A stretch of 64,000 nucleotides of DNA from Sphingomicrobium astaxanthinifaciens (lineage in GTDB: Bacteria > Pseudomonadota > Alphaproteobacteria > Sphingomonadales > Sphingomonadaceae). Made by a program: the position numbers and the translations under genes. Shown here piece by piece: positions 52,337 through 61,148 of this stretch (position 1 is the first letter of the stretch; the number at the start of each line of letters is the position of its first letter). The notes under the pieces are model-generated. The model was not told the DNA's origin. It saw only the letters and a list, made by a program, of their open reading frames with translations, and did not search any database. The stretch lies in NCBI RefSeq assembly GCF_022865105.1, contig NZ_JAKNYM010000002.1, positions 653,501 to 717,500 on the forward strand, read 5' to 3'.

Positions 52337-52954
52337 ATGGCCAAGACCTTCAGGATGCTCGGGTTGGCCGGCGCTGCCGCCGCGACCGCGGCCTTTGCCG
52401 CGACCCCCGCGCAAGCCCAATATTATCCCGACCACCGCGGCACCACCGCCGAGCGCGTGATCGGCACCATTCTCAACGGGGTGCTCAACGGCGGGCGCAC
52501 CTATGGCTACGGCCAGTACCCGTCGGGCAATTACGGCTATCACGACTATGCCCGCAGCAACCGCGCCGCGGTCGACCGCTGCGCGCGGGCGGTCGAGAGC
52601 CGGCTCGATCGCCGCTACGACCGGCGCCGGGGCTATGACGCCTACGACCCCTATGGCTATGGCCAGGGCTACCAGACCTATCGCCACGGTGCGCGGGTGA
52701 CCGGGATCACCAGCGTGCGGCGCGACCGCCGCGGCGGGCTCAAGGTCTACGGGCTGGCGAGCCGCGGCTATGCCGGCGGCCCCTATGGCCAGCAGGCGGT
52801 GTCCGACCTCAAGTGGGACTGCGAGATCGACCGCCGCGGGCGGATCCGCGACATCGACGTCGATCGCCGCTCGCGCCGCGAGATGGCGCGCGACTGGCAG
52901 TATCAGCAGCGCGGACCTTATTATCCGCAGCGCCAGTACGGCTATCGCTACTAG
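52337..52954 (+). CDS. Secreted Tyr/Arg/Gly-rich protein, function unknown
   Basis: 205 aa with a clear signal peptide (residues 1-28, ending TPAQAQ). The mature protein is rich in Tyr, Arg, Gly and Asp (e.g. YGYGQYPSGNYGYHDYARSN, RYDRRRGYDAYDPYGYGQGY), a composition of low-complexity or surface proteins. Two cysteines, in DRCARAVESRLD and KWDCEIDRRG, might pair, and the stretch VTSVRRDRRGGLKVYGLASRG looks like a short conserved core. The ATG at 52337 is preceded by TAGGAGAGCC. A strong terminator follows. Confidence 0.7.
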   Translation: MAKTFRMLGLAGAAAATAAFAATPAQAQYYPDHRGTTAERVIGTILNGVLNGGRTYGYGQYPSGNYGYHDYARSNRAAVDRCARAVESRLDRRYDRRRGYDAYDPYGYGQGYQTYRHGARVTGITSVRRDRRGGLKVYGLASRGYAGGPYGQQAVSDLKWDCEIDRRGRIRDIDVDRRSRREMARDWQYQQRGPYYPQRQYGYRY

Positions 52955-52980
52955 GCGCCAGGAGCGGAGGGCACGGCGGG

Positions 52981-53010
52981 GCCGCCGACGGGAGACCGTC
53001 GGCGGCCTTG
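52981..53010 (+). terminator. Terminator-like hairpin after the Tyr-rich protein gene
   Basis: GCCGCCGACGG (52981-52991) pairs perfectly over 11 bp with CCGTCGGCGGC (52996-53006) around a GAGA loop, followed by CTTG. The T tract is short, but the stem is very stable. Confidence 0.7.
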
Positions 53011-53082
53011 TCGTATGTGGCCGGGGTCGGTCGGGCCGGGGCTGGGCCGGTGGGGGGGGGGCGGGCCGCGCCGGGGCGGGGT

Positions 53083-53114
53083 GTCACCGGCCCCCATGCG
53101 CGGGGGCCGGTGAC
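53083..53114. repeat. 13-bp perfect inverted repeat in the guaA upstream region
   Basis: GTCACCGGCCCCC (53083-53095) pairs with GGGGGCCGGTGAC (53102-53114) around a 6-nt loop (ATGCGC). No T tract follows. It is 174 bp upstream of guaA. Confidence 0.85.
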
Positions 53115-53287
53115 GGGGGTGGAACGTGTACCGGTGGACCGGCACGCCTGTTAGCAGCGCGCCCCCCGGCTGGCACGCGCGATAGGGTCCGGAATGGAGC
53201 TTTGCTCGTGGTGGACAGGCGCGGGGCCGGGCAGTATCGCGGGCGCAGCAGGGGCGAACGGCGCCCCGCCGAAAGGGACCGGAAGCG

Positions 53288-54862
53288 ATGCAAGCGAGCG
53301 AATTGGGCGGGACGATCCTGATCGTCGATTTCGGGAGCCAGGTGACCCAGCTGATCGCGCGCCGCGTGCGCGAGGCCGGGGTCTATTGCGAGATCGCGCC
53401 CTTCAGCATGGCCGAGGAGGCGTTCGCGCGGCTACAGCCCAGCGGCATCATCCTGTCGGGCAGCCCCGCCAGCGTGCCCGACGAGGGCAGCCCGCGCGCG
53501 CCGCAGGTGCTGTTCGACAGCGGGCTCCCCATCCTAGGCATCTGCTACGGCCAGCAGGTGATGACCCACCAGCTTGGCGGCGAGGTGAAGCCGGGGCACG
53601 AGACGGGCGAGGGCGGCGAGTTCGGGCGCGCCTTCCTGACCGTCACCAGGGACTGCAAGCTGTTCGACGGGCTGTGGAAGGAAGGCGAGCGCCACCAGGT
53701 GTGGATGAGCCACGGCGACAAGGTCACCCGCTTCGCCGAGGGCTTCGAGATCGTCGCCAAGTCGGACGGCGCCCCCTTCGCGGTGATCGCCGACGAGAAG
53801 CGCCACTATTACGGCACCCAGTTCCACCCCGAGGTGGTGCACACCCCCGACGGGGGCAAGCTGATCGCCAATTTCGTGCGCCACGTCTGCGGGCTGGCGG
53901 GCGAGTGGACGATGGCCGCCTATCGCGATGCCAAGATCGCCGAGATCCGCGAACAGGTCGGCGACAAGAAGGTCATCTGCGGGCTGTCGGGCGGGGTCGA
54001 CAGCGCGGTCGCGGCGGTGCTGATCCACGAGGCGATCGGCGAGCAGCTGACCTGTGTCTTCGTCGACCACGGGCTGATGCGCGCCAACGAGGCCGAGCAG
54101 GTGGTCGGGCTGTTTCGCGGGCATTACAACATCCCGCTCGTCCACGTCGATGCGGAGGAACGCTTCCTGTCGGGGCTGGCGGGCGAGACCGATCCCGAGA
54201 AGAAGCGCAAGTTCATCGGCAAGACCTTCATCGACGTGTTCGAGGAAGAGGCCGCGAAGATCGGCGGCGCCGAGTTCCTCGCGCAGGGCACGCTCTATCC
54301 CGACGTGATCGAGAGCGTCTCCTTCACCGGCGGGCCGTCGGTGACGATCAAGAGCCATCACAATGTCGGGGGCCTCCCCGAGCGCATGAACATGGCGCTG
54401 GTCGAGCCCTTGCGCGAACTGTTCAAGGACGAGGTGCGCGAGCTGGGGCGCGAGCTCGGGCTGCCCGACGCCTTCGTCGGGCGGCATCCCTTCCCCGGGC
54501 CGGGGCTGGCGATCCGCATCCCGGGCGAGGTGACCAAGGAGAAATGCGACATCCTGCGCAAGGCCGATGCGATCTACCTCGAGGAAATCCGCAACGCGGG
54601 GCTCTACGACGCGATCTGGCAGGCCTTCGCGGTGCTGCTGCCCGTGCGCACGGTGGGGGTGATGGGCGATGCGCGCACCTATGACAGCGTGTGCGGGCTG
54701 CGCGCGGTGACCAGCGTCGATGGCATGACCGCCGACGTCTATCCCTTCGAGAGCCGGTTCCTCCAGAACGTGGCGACGCGGATCATCAACGAGGTGCAGG
54801 GCATCAACCGGGTGGTCTACGACTATACCAGCAAGCCCCCGGGGACGATCGAGTGGGAGTAA
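53288..54862 (+). CDS. guaA: GMP synthase (glutamine-hydrolysing)
   Basis: 524-aa enzyme converting XMP to GMP with ATP and glutamine. The class I glutaminase domain has the nucleophile C86 in LGICYGQQV and the His-Glu pair in [12 protein letters not shown]. The ATP-pyrophosphatase domain carries the PP-loop [15 protein letters not shown], then [20 protein letters not shown] and the C-terminal dimerisation part with [17 protein letters not shown] and [14 protein letters not shown]. The start [18 protein letters not shown] has a GGACCGGAAG-type site. The stop codon lies within the left arm of a long inverted repeat. Confidence 0.97.
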   Translation: MQASELGGTILIVDFGSQVTQLIARRVREAGVYCEIAPFSMAEEAFARLQPSGIILSGSPASVPDEGSPRAPQVLFDSGLPILGICYGQQVMTHQLGGEVKPGHETGEGGEFGRAFLTVTRDCKLFDGLWKEGERHQVWMSHGDKVTRFAEGFEIVAKSDGAPFAVIADEKRHYYGTQFHPEVVHTPDGGKLIANFVRHVCGLAGEWTMAAYRDAKIAEIREQVGDKKVICGLSGGVDSAVAAVLIHEAIGEQLTCVFVDHGLMRANEAEQVVGLFRGHYNIPLVHVDAEERFLSGLAGETDPEKKRKFIGKTFIDVFEEEAAKIGGAEFLAQGTLYPDVIESVSFTGGPSVTIKSHHNVGGLPERMNMALVEPLRELFKDEVRELGRELGLPDAFVGRHPFPGPGLAIRIPGEVTKEKCDILRKADAIYLEEIRNAGLYDAIWQAFAVLLPVRTVGVMGDARTYDSVCGLRAVTSVDGMTADVYPFESRFLQNVATRIINEVQGINRVVYDYTSKPPGTIEWE

Positions 54863-54904
54863 CCGCAGCAAATTAGTCCGGGGGACTAATTTGGCGGTTA
54901 CTCC
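54856..54904. repeat. Two-step inverted repeat over the guaA stop codon
   Basis: An outer 11-bp perfect stem GGAGTAACCGC/GCGGTTACTCC (54856-54866 and 54894-54904) encloses an inner 10-bp perfect stem AAATTAGTCC/GGACTAATTT (54870-54879 and 54883-54892) with a GGG loop. The outer left arm contains the guaA TAA stop. The A+T-rich inner stem stands out from the surrounding sequence. There is no T tract afterwards, so it is not a standard terminator. Confidence 0.85.
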
Positions 54905-54928
54905 AAGCCAGACGCGAAGCGGACTGGC

Positions 54929-54967
54929 GAGGCGGGCACGCCTCGTGACGAGCACCGATAAATCGGT
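54929..54967. repeat. Two further small inverted repeats downstream of guaA
   Basis: GAGGCG/CGCCTC at 54929-54944 (loop GGCA) and ACCGAT/ATCGGT at 54954-54967 (loop AA) follow the larger repeat within 65 bp. Together the three hairpins fill the gap before the small lipoprotein gene. Confidence 0.7.
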
Positions 54968-55033
54968 TGCGAATGGGAACCCGTGCTGCCCTGCCGCATT
55001 GATGCTGCAATGCGACACGATCCGAGAAATTCG

Positions 55034-55228
55034 ATGAAGACCAAGGCCTTGCCGATTTTCGCCACGCTGGCGCTCGCCGCGTGCGGGCGCGCCGAGGCCG
55101 ATCCCGTCAGCCTCGAGAACGACCTGCCGGTCGAAGCGATGGTGGTGACCGAGGACGAGCGCTCGGCGCGGGTCGAGGCCGAAGTCGCCGAGGTCGCCGC
55201 CCAGCGCGCCATCGACGAGATGGGTTGA
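55034..55228 (+). CDS. Small putative lipoprotein
   Basis: 64 aa. It begins MKTKALPIFATLALAACGRA, a short signal peptide with lipobox LAAC, so the mature protein would be about 47 residues: acidic, with EDERSARVEAEVAEVAAQRA forming a likely helix. The nearest purine-rich stretch before the ATG (GAGAAATTC) is weak. No family is recognised. It lies between the guaA inverted repeats and the CHRD lipoprotein gene. Confidence 0.6.
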   Translation: MKTKALPIFATLALAACGRAEADPVSLENDLPVEAMVVTEDERSARVEAEVAEVAAQRAIDEMG

Positions 55229-55306
55229 GAAGGCCGTTCCGCCCTCCCTCCAGGAAAACCCACCTCCCGGCTTGGTCCCACTTGCGCCACGCTTTGTCGC
55301 GCTAGC

Positions 55307-55332
55307 GGAACGAGGCCGGAAAAGCGCGCATT
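55307..55332 (+). promoter_or_regulatory. Possible EcfG-type stress promoter of the CHRD lipoprotein gene
   Basis: GGAAC at 55307-55311 is followed after 17 bp by CATT at 55329-55332. The general-stress sigma factor EcfG of alphaproteobacteria recognises GGAAC-N16/17-CGTT, so the -35 matches fully and the -10 has one mismatch. It is 32 bp before the ATG. A chance match cannot be excluded. Confidence 0.3.
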
Positions 55333-55363
55333 GCGGGGGAAGGGAAGCAACAGGAGGATCCAG

Positions 55364-55819
55364 ATGAACCCGACCAAATTTGCCGCGCTTGCCGCCGGAA
55401 CGGCGTTGCTGAGCGCCTGCGCGACGCTCGAGAGCGTCGAGGAAACGCTGACCGAAGCGGTCGACGACACCTATACGGCCTACCTCACCGGCGACCAGGT
55501 CCCCGGCGGGGGCGACCCCGATGGCTATGCCCGTGTCGAAGTGACGGTTTCCGGCACGCTCGACAATATCTGTTACGAGATCAGCGACCTGCAGGGTGTC
55601 ACACCGACTGCCGCGCACATCCACGAAGGCGGCGAGGGCGTCAGTGGCCCTCCGGTCGTGGCATTCGAGGACAATGGCGGAAGCTGGACCGGCTGTATCG
55701 AAGGGTCGGCGCCTGTTCGCGATCATATCGAGAGCGTGCCCTCGACCCACTATGTCCAGATCCACACCGCCGAATATCCCAACGGCGCGATCCGCGGCCA
55801 GCTGTACGATTACGATTGA
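55364..55819 (+). CDS. CHRD-domain lipoprotein
   Basis: 151 aa. A lipoprotein signal (MNPTKFAALAAGTALLSACA) is followed by a CHRD domain: TAYLTGDQVPGGGDPDGYARVEVTVSG, AAHIHEGGEGVSGPPVVAFE and YVQIHTAEYPNGAIRGQLY, the three conserved strands with the HIHEG motif. The domain is named after chordin; bacterial versions are secreted with unknown function. CAGGAGGATCCAG precedes the ATG at ideal spacing. A related but more divergent protein is encoded at 19183-19830. Confidence 0.9.
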   Translation: MNPTKFAALAAGTALLSACATLESVEETLTEAVDDTYTAYLTGDQVPGGGDPDGYARVEVTVSGTLDNICYEISDLQGVTPTAAHIHEGGEGVSGPPVVAFEDNGGSWTGCIEGSAPVRDHIESVPSTHYVQIHTAEYPNGAIRGQLYDYD

Positions 55820-55844
55820 TCGTCCGGCCCAACGGAGTTGAGCG

Positions 55845-55869
55845 AAGGGGCTGCCTCAGGCGGCCCCTT
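55845..55869. terminator. Bidirectional hairpin between the CHRD and AI-2E-type genes
   Basis: AAGGGGCTGCC and GGCGGCCCCTT form an 11-bp stem (one T-G pair) with a TCA loop. It overlaps the last codons of the minus-strand transporter gene and lies 25 bp after the CHRD stop, so it may terminate the plus-strand transcript; the T tract is weak. Confidence 0.5.
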
Positions 55870-56890
55870 CTGCTTTGGGGAGCTCGCGCCCCGGCACCTT
55901 CACTTCGTGTCCCAGCGCATCGCGCGACCAGAGCATGGTGACGAGCGTGTAGATGACGACGGTGAGCGGGGCGGCGAGGACGACGCCGACGAAGCCGAAC
56001 AGCCCGCCGAGCGCGGCGAGCGAGAAGATGAGCAGCGCGGGCGGGATCGAGACCGCCCAGTTCTGCACCATCGGGGTGAGGACATTGCCCTCGATCTGCT
56101 GCGCGACGAGATAGACCAGCACCGCGTACCAGAACAGTTCGGGCGCGGCCGAGAAGGCGATGATCAGCCCGGGGATGGCGCCGATGAAGGGACCGACCAG
56201 CGGGATGAAATTGGCGACCCCGATGGTGAGCCCCAGCGCGGCCGCGCTCGGGATGCCGAGGATGGCGAGCCCGATCCACACCATCAGCCCGACGATCGTC
56301 ATGGTCGCGAGCTGGCCGAGCAGGTAGCGCCGCAGCGCCTGCCCCGAGGCCTCGAGCGCCTCGACCACCTTGGCCGAGCGGTCCTTGGGGAACAGCTTGG
56401 CGAGCCCGCGCTGGTAGACCCCGGGGTCGAGCGCGAGATAGGCGGCGCCGACGATCACCAGCACGAGGTTGGTGAGCAGCCCGAGCAGGCCGAAGGCGAA
56501 GTTGAGCGCGCGGCCGGCGAGTTCCTGGACGTCGGGAGTGGTGCCCGCGAGGCTGCCGACGAAGGGCAGCCGGGCGAGCTGGTCGCGCACCTCGGGCACG
56601 GCCTGCGCGAGCTGCGCCTGCAAGGTGGCGAACTGGCCCGACAGCTGCGCGCCGAAGAGCCAGCCGAACAGCCCGAGCAGGACGAGGATCGCGGCGAGCC
56701 CGAGCAGTACCGAGGCGGTGTTGCCGAGCCCGAGGTGCTGGAAGGGGATCGCGGCGGCGCGCACGAGGACGGCGATGAGGATCGCGCCGAAGATGAGCAG
56801 CAGCGTGTTCGCCATCAGCGGCAGCAGCATCGCCAGCCCGATCACCAGCAGCACCACCAGCGTGCGCCGCACCATCTCGCCCAGGCTCAT
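55856..56890 (-). CDS. AI-2E/PerM family membrane transporter
   Basis: 344-aa inner-membrane protein with about eight hydrophobic segments in the UPF0118/AI-2E pattern: paired N-terminal helices ([32 protein letters not shown]), a soluble middle region of about 60 residues, and the C-terminal cluster with [26 protein letters not shown] and [23 protein letters not shown]. Family members include a proposed AI-2 exporter and Na+/H+ antiporters; the substrate is unknown. The ATG at 56890 gives MSLGEMVRR and diverges from purT, 95 bp away. Confidence 0.88.
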   Translation of the reverse strand: MSLGEMVRRTLVVLLVIGLAMLLPLMANTLLLIFGAILIAVLVRAAAIPFQHLGLGNTASVLLGLAAILVLLGLFGWLFGAQLSGQFATLQAQLAQAVPEVRDQLARLPFVGSLAGTTPDVQELAGRALNFAFGLLGLLTNLVLVIVGAAYLALDPGVYQRGLAKLFPKDRSAKVVEALEASGQALRRYLLGQLATMTIVGLMVWIGLAILGIPSAAALGLTIGVANFIPLVGPFIGAIPGLIIAFSAAPELFWYAVLVYLVAQQIEGNVLTPMVQNWAVSIPPALLIFSLAALGGLFGFVGVVLAAPLTVVIYTLVTMLWSRDALGHEVKVPGRELPKAEGAA

Positions 56891-56985
56891 CGCGATTCTC
56901 CCCCTCGAATGTCGGGCCAAGGGGTGACGCGGGCCGCCGCGCTTGGCAAGGGGAAAGGGCACGAGGCCACCGAGGAGAAACTGGC

Positions 56986-58161
56986 ATGACACCGACCGCG
57001 ACGATCCTGCTGCTGGGCTCGGGCGAGCTGGGCAAGGAATTCGTCATCTCGTGCCAGCGGCTGGGGTGCCGGGTGATCGCCTGCGACGCCTATGCCGATG
57101 CCCCCGCGATGCAGGTCGCCGATGCGGCCGAGGTGTTCGACATGCTCGACGGCGCCAAGCTGCGCGCGGTGGTGGAGAAGCATCGGCCCGACCATATCGT
57201 CCCCGAGATCGAGGCGATCCGCACCGAGATGCTGGTCGAGCTGGAGCGCGAGGGGTGGCAGGTGGTGCCGACCGCGAAGGCGACCCGGCTGACCATGAAC
57301 CGCGACGCGATCCGCGATCTCGCGGCGGGCGAGCTGGGGCTGGTCACCAGCCCCTATCGCTATGCCGAAAGTTTCGAGGAATTGCGGCAAGCGGCGGGGG
57401 CGGTGGGCTATCCGCTGGTGGTCAAGCCGGTGATGAGCTCGAGCGGCAAGGGCCAGTCGACGGTGCGCGGCGAGGACGAGCTCGAGGCGGCATGGCGCTA
57501 TGCCTGCGCGGGCATGCGCGGCGATCGCCAGCGGGTCATCGCCGAGGGCTTCGTCGACTTCGATTACGAGATTACCCTGCTCACCGTCCGCGCCGCCGAC
57601 GGGGTGCATTTCTGCGCGCCGATCGGGCACCGGCAGGAGGGCGGCGACTATCGCGAGAGCTGGCAGCCCGCGGCGATGGCCGAGGCGGCGCTCGACAAGG
57701 CGCAGGCGATGGCGGCGAGGGTGGTCGACGCGCTCGGCGGCCACGGCCTGTTCGGGGTCGAGTTCTTCGTGAAGGGCGAGGAGGTGATCTTCTCCGAACT
57801 GAGCCCGCGCCCGCACGATACGGGGATGGTGACGCTGGTGAGCCAGAACCTGTCCGAGTTCGACCTGCATGCGCGCGCCATCCTCGGGCTGCCGATCCCG
57901 CCCTTGAACGCGCGCCCGAGCGCGAGCGCGGTGCTGCTCGCCGAAGCCCACGAAGAGGACTTCGCGATCGAGGGGCTGGCCGAGGCGATGGCGGCGCCGC
58001 CCGGCAGCCATGTCGACGTGCGGCTGTTCGGCAAGCCGGTGACGCGGCCCGGGCGGCGCATGGGGGTGGCGCTGGCGAGCGCGCCGGGCGCGGGCACCGA
58101 GCGGGCGCGCGAGATCGCGGTGGCGGCGGCGTCCAAGCTGCGGATCCGCACGGGCGACTGA
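56986..58161 (+). CDS. purT: Formate-dependent phosphoribosylglycinamide formyltransferase PurT
   Basis: 391-aa ATP-grasp enzyme of purine synthesis that makes formyl-GAR from GAR, formate and ATP without folate. Landmarks are [63 protein letters not shown] (ATP-grasp lysine and glycine loop), [16 protein letters not shown] and [29 protein letters not shown]. Length is normal. A DMT-type exporter gene follows 2 bp after the stop. Confidence 0.96.
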   Translation: MTPTATILLLGSGELGKEFVISCQRLGCRVIACDAYADAPAMQVADAAEVFDMLDGAKLRAVVEKHRPDHIVPEIEAIRTEMLVELEREGWQVVPTAKATRLTMNRDAIRDLAAGELGLVTSPYRYAESFEELRQAAGAVGYPLVVKPVMSSSGKGQSTVRGEDELEAAWRYACAGMRGDRQRVIAEGFVDFDYEITLLTVRAADGVHFCAPIGHRQEGGDYRESWQPAAMAEAALDKAQAMAARVVDALGGHGLFGVEFFVKGEEVIFSELSPRPHDTGMVTLVSQNLSEFDLHARAILGLPIPPLNARPSASAVLLAEAHEEDFAIEGLAEAMAAPPGSHVDVRLFGKPVTRPGRRMGVALASAPGAGTERAREIAVAAASKLRIRTGD

Positions 58162-58163
58162 TC

Positions 58164-59009
58164 ATGCGCTGGTTCCTCGTCGGCGCGCTGGCGATCCTCG
58201 CGTTCGCCGCCAATTCGCTGCTGGCGCGCGCGGCGCTCGCCGACGGGACGACGGGGGCGGGGATGTTCGCGGGGCTGCGGCTGCTCGCGGGGGCGCTGGT
58301 GCTGCTGCCCTTCCTCGACCGGGGGTGGCTGGGGCGGCATGTCGGGGGCGGGGCGATGCTGGCGCTCTACGCGATCCTCTTCGCCTTCGCCTATGTCCGG
58401 CTCGACGCGGCGAGCGGGGCGCTGATCCTGTTCGCGGTGGTGCAGGCGACGATCGTCGGCGTCGGCGCGGCGCGCGGCGGCAAGGTCGGGCGGCTCGGCA
58501 GCGTCGGCATCCTGCTTGCCTTCGCGGGGGTGGCGCTGCTCCTCGCGCCGGGCGCGCGCGGGGTCGATCCGCTCGGCGCGGCGATGATGGCGGCGGCGGG
58601 GGTGGGCTGGGGCGCCTATACGCTGATCGGCCAGCAGGGCGGCTCGGCGGCGGGGCGCAACGCGGAAAGCTTCCTCATCGCCGCGATCATCGCGTTGCCG
58701 CTGCTCCTGCTCGATGGCGCGGTGAGCGCACGCGGCGCGCTGCTGGCGCTGCTCTCGGGCGCGGTGACGAGCGGGCTCGGCTATGTCGCCTGGTATGCGG
58801 TGGCACCGCGGCTGAGCCTCACCGGGGTGGCGGCGGTGCAGCTGGCGACCCCGCCCGCGACCGCGCTGCTGGCATGGCCGTTGCTCGGCGAGATGCCCGG
58901 CGCGCGGCTGGCGCTGGCGAGCGCGCTGGTGCTCGGCGGGATCGCGCTGGCGATGCGCGGGCCGCCCGCGCGATCGGCGCGGCTGGCGGAACCGGAGCGG
59001 GGCGGCTAG
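58164..59009 (+). CDS. EamA/DMT-superfamily transporter
   Basis: 281 aa with ten hydrophobic segments in two repeats, the drug/metabolite transporter pattern. The first EamA domain covers about 3-130, with FAGLRLLAGALVLLPFL and ASGALILFAVVQATIVG; the second about 140-270, with GAVTSGLGYVAWYAVAPRLSLTGVAAVQLATPP, the family's best-conserved stretch. The start is 2 bp after purT, so the two are co-transcribed. The substrate is unknown. Confidence 0.88.
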   Translation: MRWFLVGALAILAFAANSLLARAALADGTTGAGMFAGLRLLAGALVLLPFLDRGWLGRHVGGGAMLALYAILFAFAYVRLDAASGALILFAVVQATIVGVGAARGGKVGRLGSVGILLAFAGVALLLAPGARGVDPLGAAMMAAAGVGWGAYTLIGQQGGSAAGRNAESFLIAAIIALPLLLLDGAVSARGALLALLSGAVTSGLGYVAWYAVAPRLSLTGVAAVQLATPPATALLAWPLLGEMPGARLALASALVLGGIALAMRGPPARSARLAEPERGG

Positions 59010-59023
59010 CGCTGGAAGCTGCG

Positions 59024-60397
59024 ATGCCCGCCGATAGCCCGCCCCGAAAGCCGTCCGCCGCCAAGCTGGTCCGCGGCTCGATCCCCGGTCACCTGCTGAC
59101 CCAGACCGCGCCGATGATGGTCGGCGGGGCGGCGCTGATGAGCGTGGGCATCATCGATGCCTATTTCGTCGGCCAATTGGGCGCCGGGCCGCTGGCGGCG
59201 ATCAGCTTCATCTTCCCCGTGACGGTGGCGCTCTCCTCGCTCGGCGTCGGCGTGATCGCGGGGATCTCGAGCGTGGTCAGCCGCGCGCTGGGGCGGGGCG
59301 AGGAGGAACTGGCGCGGCGGCGCGGCAACATGGGCATCGTGCTCGCCGCCCTGTTCGGGATCATCGTCGGGCTGGGGCTCTATGTCGGGCGGCACGCGCT
59401 GTTCGGGCTGATGCAGGCGGACGCGGCGATCCTGCCGCTGATCGATGCCTATATGGGGCCGTTCGCGCTGTTCTTCCCTCTCCTGCTCGTGAGCATGGGG
59501 GTCAACGGCTGCCTGCGCGGGCAGGGGCTGGCGAAGCGGTCGTCGAGCGTGCTGCTCGCGCTGGCGGTGGCCAACTGGATCCTCGACCCGCTGCTGATCA
59601 CCGGGGCGTTCGGTTTTCCCGGCATGGGGATCGAAGGCGCGGCGTGGGCGACGGTCGGCGGCTGGGCGGTCGCGGTGCTGGTCGGCTTCCTGTTCCTCCA
59701 GCGCAGCGCGCTGCCCTTTGCGCCGCGCACGCTGCCGCAATGCGACTGGAAAGCCGGCAGCCGCGCGATCGCCAAGGTGGCGGGGCCGGCGGCCTTTTCC
59801 AACTCGATCAACCCGATCGGGCTCAGCGTGCTCACCGGCTTCCTCGCCGCGAGCGCGGGGGAGGCGGCGGTGGCGGGGTTCGGCACGGGCGGGCGGCTGC
59901 AGAGTTTCGCGGTGGTGCCGCTGCTCTCGCTGTCGGCGTCGATCGGCGCGATCGTCGGGCAGAATTGGGGCGCCGGCGAGCTCGGGCGGGTGCGCCAGGC
60001 GCTGCTTTGGGCAGGGGGGTTCTGCATCGCCTACGGGCTCGCCATCGGCGCGCTGCTGGTGGGGTTTCGCGAGAGCTTCGCGGGGGTCTTCACCGACGAT
60101 CCGCAGGTGATCGCGGCGATGAGCGATTATCTCATGATCGCGGCGTGGGGCTATGCCGGCTATGGCGTGCTGATCATGGCGAACGGCGCGCTGAACGCGC
60201 TCGATTTCGCGGGCAACGCGCTGGTGCAGAGCGTGGCGCGGGTGCTGCTGGTGATGGTGCCGGTGGCGTGGTGGCTGGGCGGCGAATGGGGCGCCAACGG
60301 CATCTATGCCGCCGAACTCGCCGCCAACCTGTTCGGCGGGCTGATCGCGGCGGCGATGCTGTGGTGGGTGGTGTGGCGGCGCCCCGCGACGGGCTGA
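59024..60397 (+). CDS. MATE family efflux transporter
   Basis: 457-aa membrane protein with about 12 hydrophobic helices in two homologous halves. Typical MATE features are MMVGGAALMSVGIIDAYFVGQLGAGPLAAISFIFPV in the first helix pair, NGCLRGQGLAKRSSSVLLALAVANWILDPLLITG, and SFAVVPLLSLSASIGAIVGQNWGAG in the second half. It probably exports drugs or metabolites using ion gradients. It starts 14 bp after the DMT gene; both may be part of the purT transcript. Confidence 0.9.
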   Translation: MPADSPPRKPSAAKLVRGSIPGHLLTQTAPMMVGGAALMSVGIIDAYFVGQLGAGPLAAISFIFPVTVALSSLGVGVIAGISSVVSRALGRGEEELARRRGNMGIVLAALFGIIVGLGLYVGRHALFGLMQADAAILPLIDAYMGPFALFFPLLLVSMGVNGCLRGQGLAKRSSSVLLALAVANWILDPLLITGAFGFPGMGIEGAAWATVGGWAVAVLVGFLFLQRSALPFAPRTLPQCDWKAGSRAIAKVAGPAAFSNSINPIGLSVLTGFLAASAGEAAVAGFGTGGRLQSFAVVPLLSLSASIGAIVGQNWGAGELGRVRQALLWAGGFCIAYGLAIGALLVGFRESFAGVFTDDPQVIAAMSDYLMIAAWGYAGYGVLIMANGALNALDFAGNALVQSVARVLLVMVPVAWWLGGEWGANGIYAAELAANLFGGLIAAAMLWWVVWRRPATG

Positions 60398-60557
60398 GGC
60401 GGGTTTCCCGCGCTTTTGCTATTGCGAACCATTCGCAGCCGTGGTCTGACCGGGGCATGGACCGGCCCCGCTATGCTTCCTGTCGATTCGCGATCCCCGG
60501 CGCCCCGAGCGCGCGGCGGGCGCGGCATGCGGTGGGCGCGGGCCAGGGCGCGCGCGC

Positions 60558-61148
60558 ATGACTGAGCGCGGCGAGAAGCTGCTGGGCTGGACGCTGCTCG
60601 CGCTCCCCGGCGCGTGGCTCGCGCTCACGCTCGCGCGCACCCCCGAGCCGTGGCTGGCCGACTGGATCGCGGCGAGCGGGCTGTGGTCGGCGCGCTTCCT
60701 CATCCTCGCGCTGGCGCTGACCCCGTTGCAGCGCCTGTTCGGCAACCGGCGCGCGATCCGGTTGCTGCTGCGCCATCGCCGCGCGATCGGGGTCGCGGCC
60801 TTCTGCTACACGGCCGCGCATGTCGCGCTCTATGTCGTCGACATGGCCGACTGGGGGGCGATCCTCGGCGAGGCGGTCATCCCCTCGATGCTCGCGGGCT
60901 GGGGCGCAATGCTGGCGATGCTCTTCCCCTTCCTCGCCTCCAGCGATGCGGCGATGCGCCTGCTGGGCAAGGGGTGGAAGCGGGTGCAGCGGCTCGCCTA
61001 TCCCGCCACGCTGCTGACCCTCGTCCACTGGCTGCTCGTCCATGACGGGGCGGGCGAGGCGCTGCTTCACTTCCTGCCGCTCGGCTTGCTCCAGCTCGCG
61101 CGGCTCCATCTCCACCTGACCACGACCAAGAAAGCGATTGCGACATGA
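60558..61148 (+). CDS. MsrQ-like heme membrane protein (ferric-reductase-like domain)
   Basis: 196-aa inner-membrane protein with about five or six helices and the ferric-reductase-like/YedZ pattern: RFLILALALTPLQRLFG, RAIGVAAFCYTAAHVALYVVDMA, RVQRLAYPATLLTLVHWLLV and a C-terminal LHLHLTT. Conserved histidines in AAHVALY and LVHWLLVH would bind heme b. MsrQ normally passes electrons to the periplasmic methionine sulfoxide reductase MsrP, but no msrP is adjacent. A PepSY-domain gene overlaps its stop by 4 bp (ATGA). Confidence 0.82.
   Translation: MTERGEKLLGWTLLALPGAWLALTLARTPEPWLADWIAASGLWSARFLILALALTPLQRLFGNRRAIRLLLRHRRAIGVAAFCYTAAHVALYVVDMADWGAILGEAVIPSMLAGWGAMLAMLFPFLASSDAAMRLLGKGWKRVQRLAYPATLLTLVHWLLVHDGAGEALLHFLPLGLLQLARLHLHLTTTKKAIAT

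Larger units (their letters stand above)
52955..53287. other. Structured GC-rich gap upstream of guaA
   Basis: 333 bp without a convincing gene. It holds the terminator of the preceding gene (52981-53010), a 13-bp perfect hairpin (53083-53114), a smaller CCGGT/ACCGG hairpin near 53130, and a tract of G residues at 53050-53062. The guaA promoter must be within it, but I cannot locate it. Confidence 0.6.

Noticed and set aside
49862-52687. Long minus-strand open frame of 941 codons opposite the S9 peptidase and the Tyr-rich protein
   Set aside because: It spans two genes and an intergenic region, has no ribosome-binding site or domain, and is a by-product of GC-rich codon bias.
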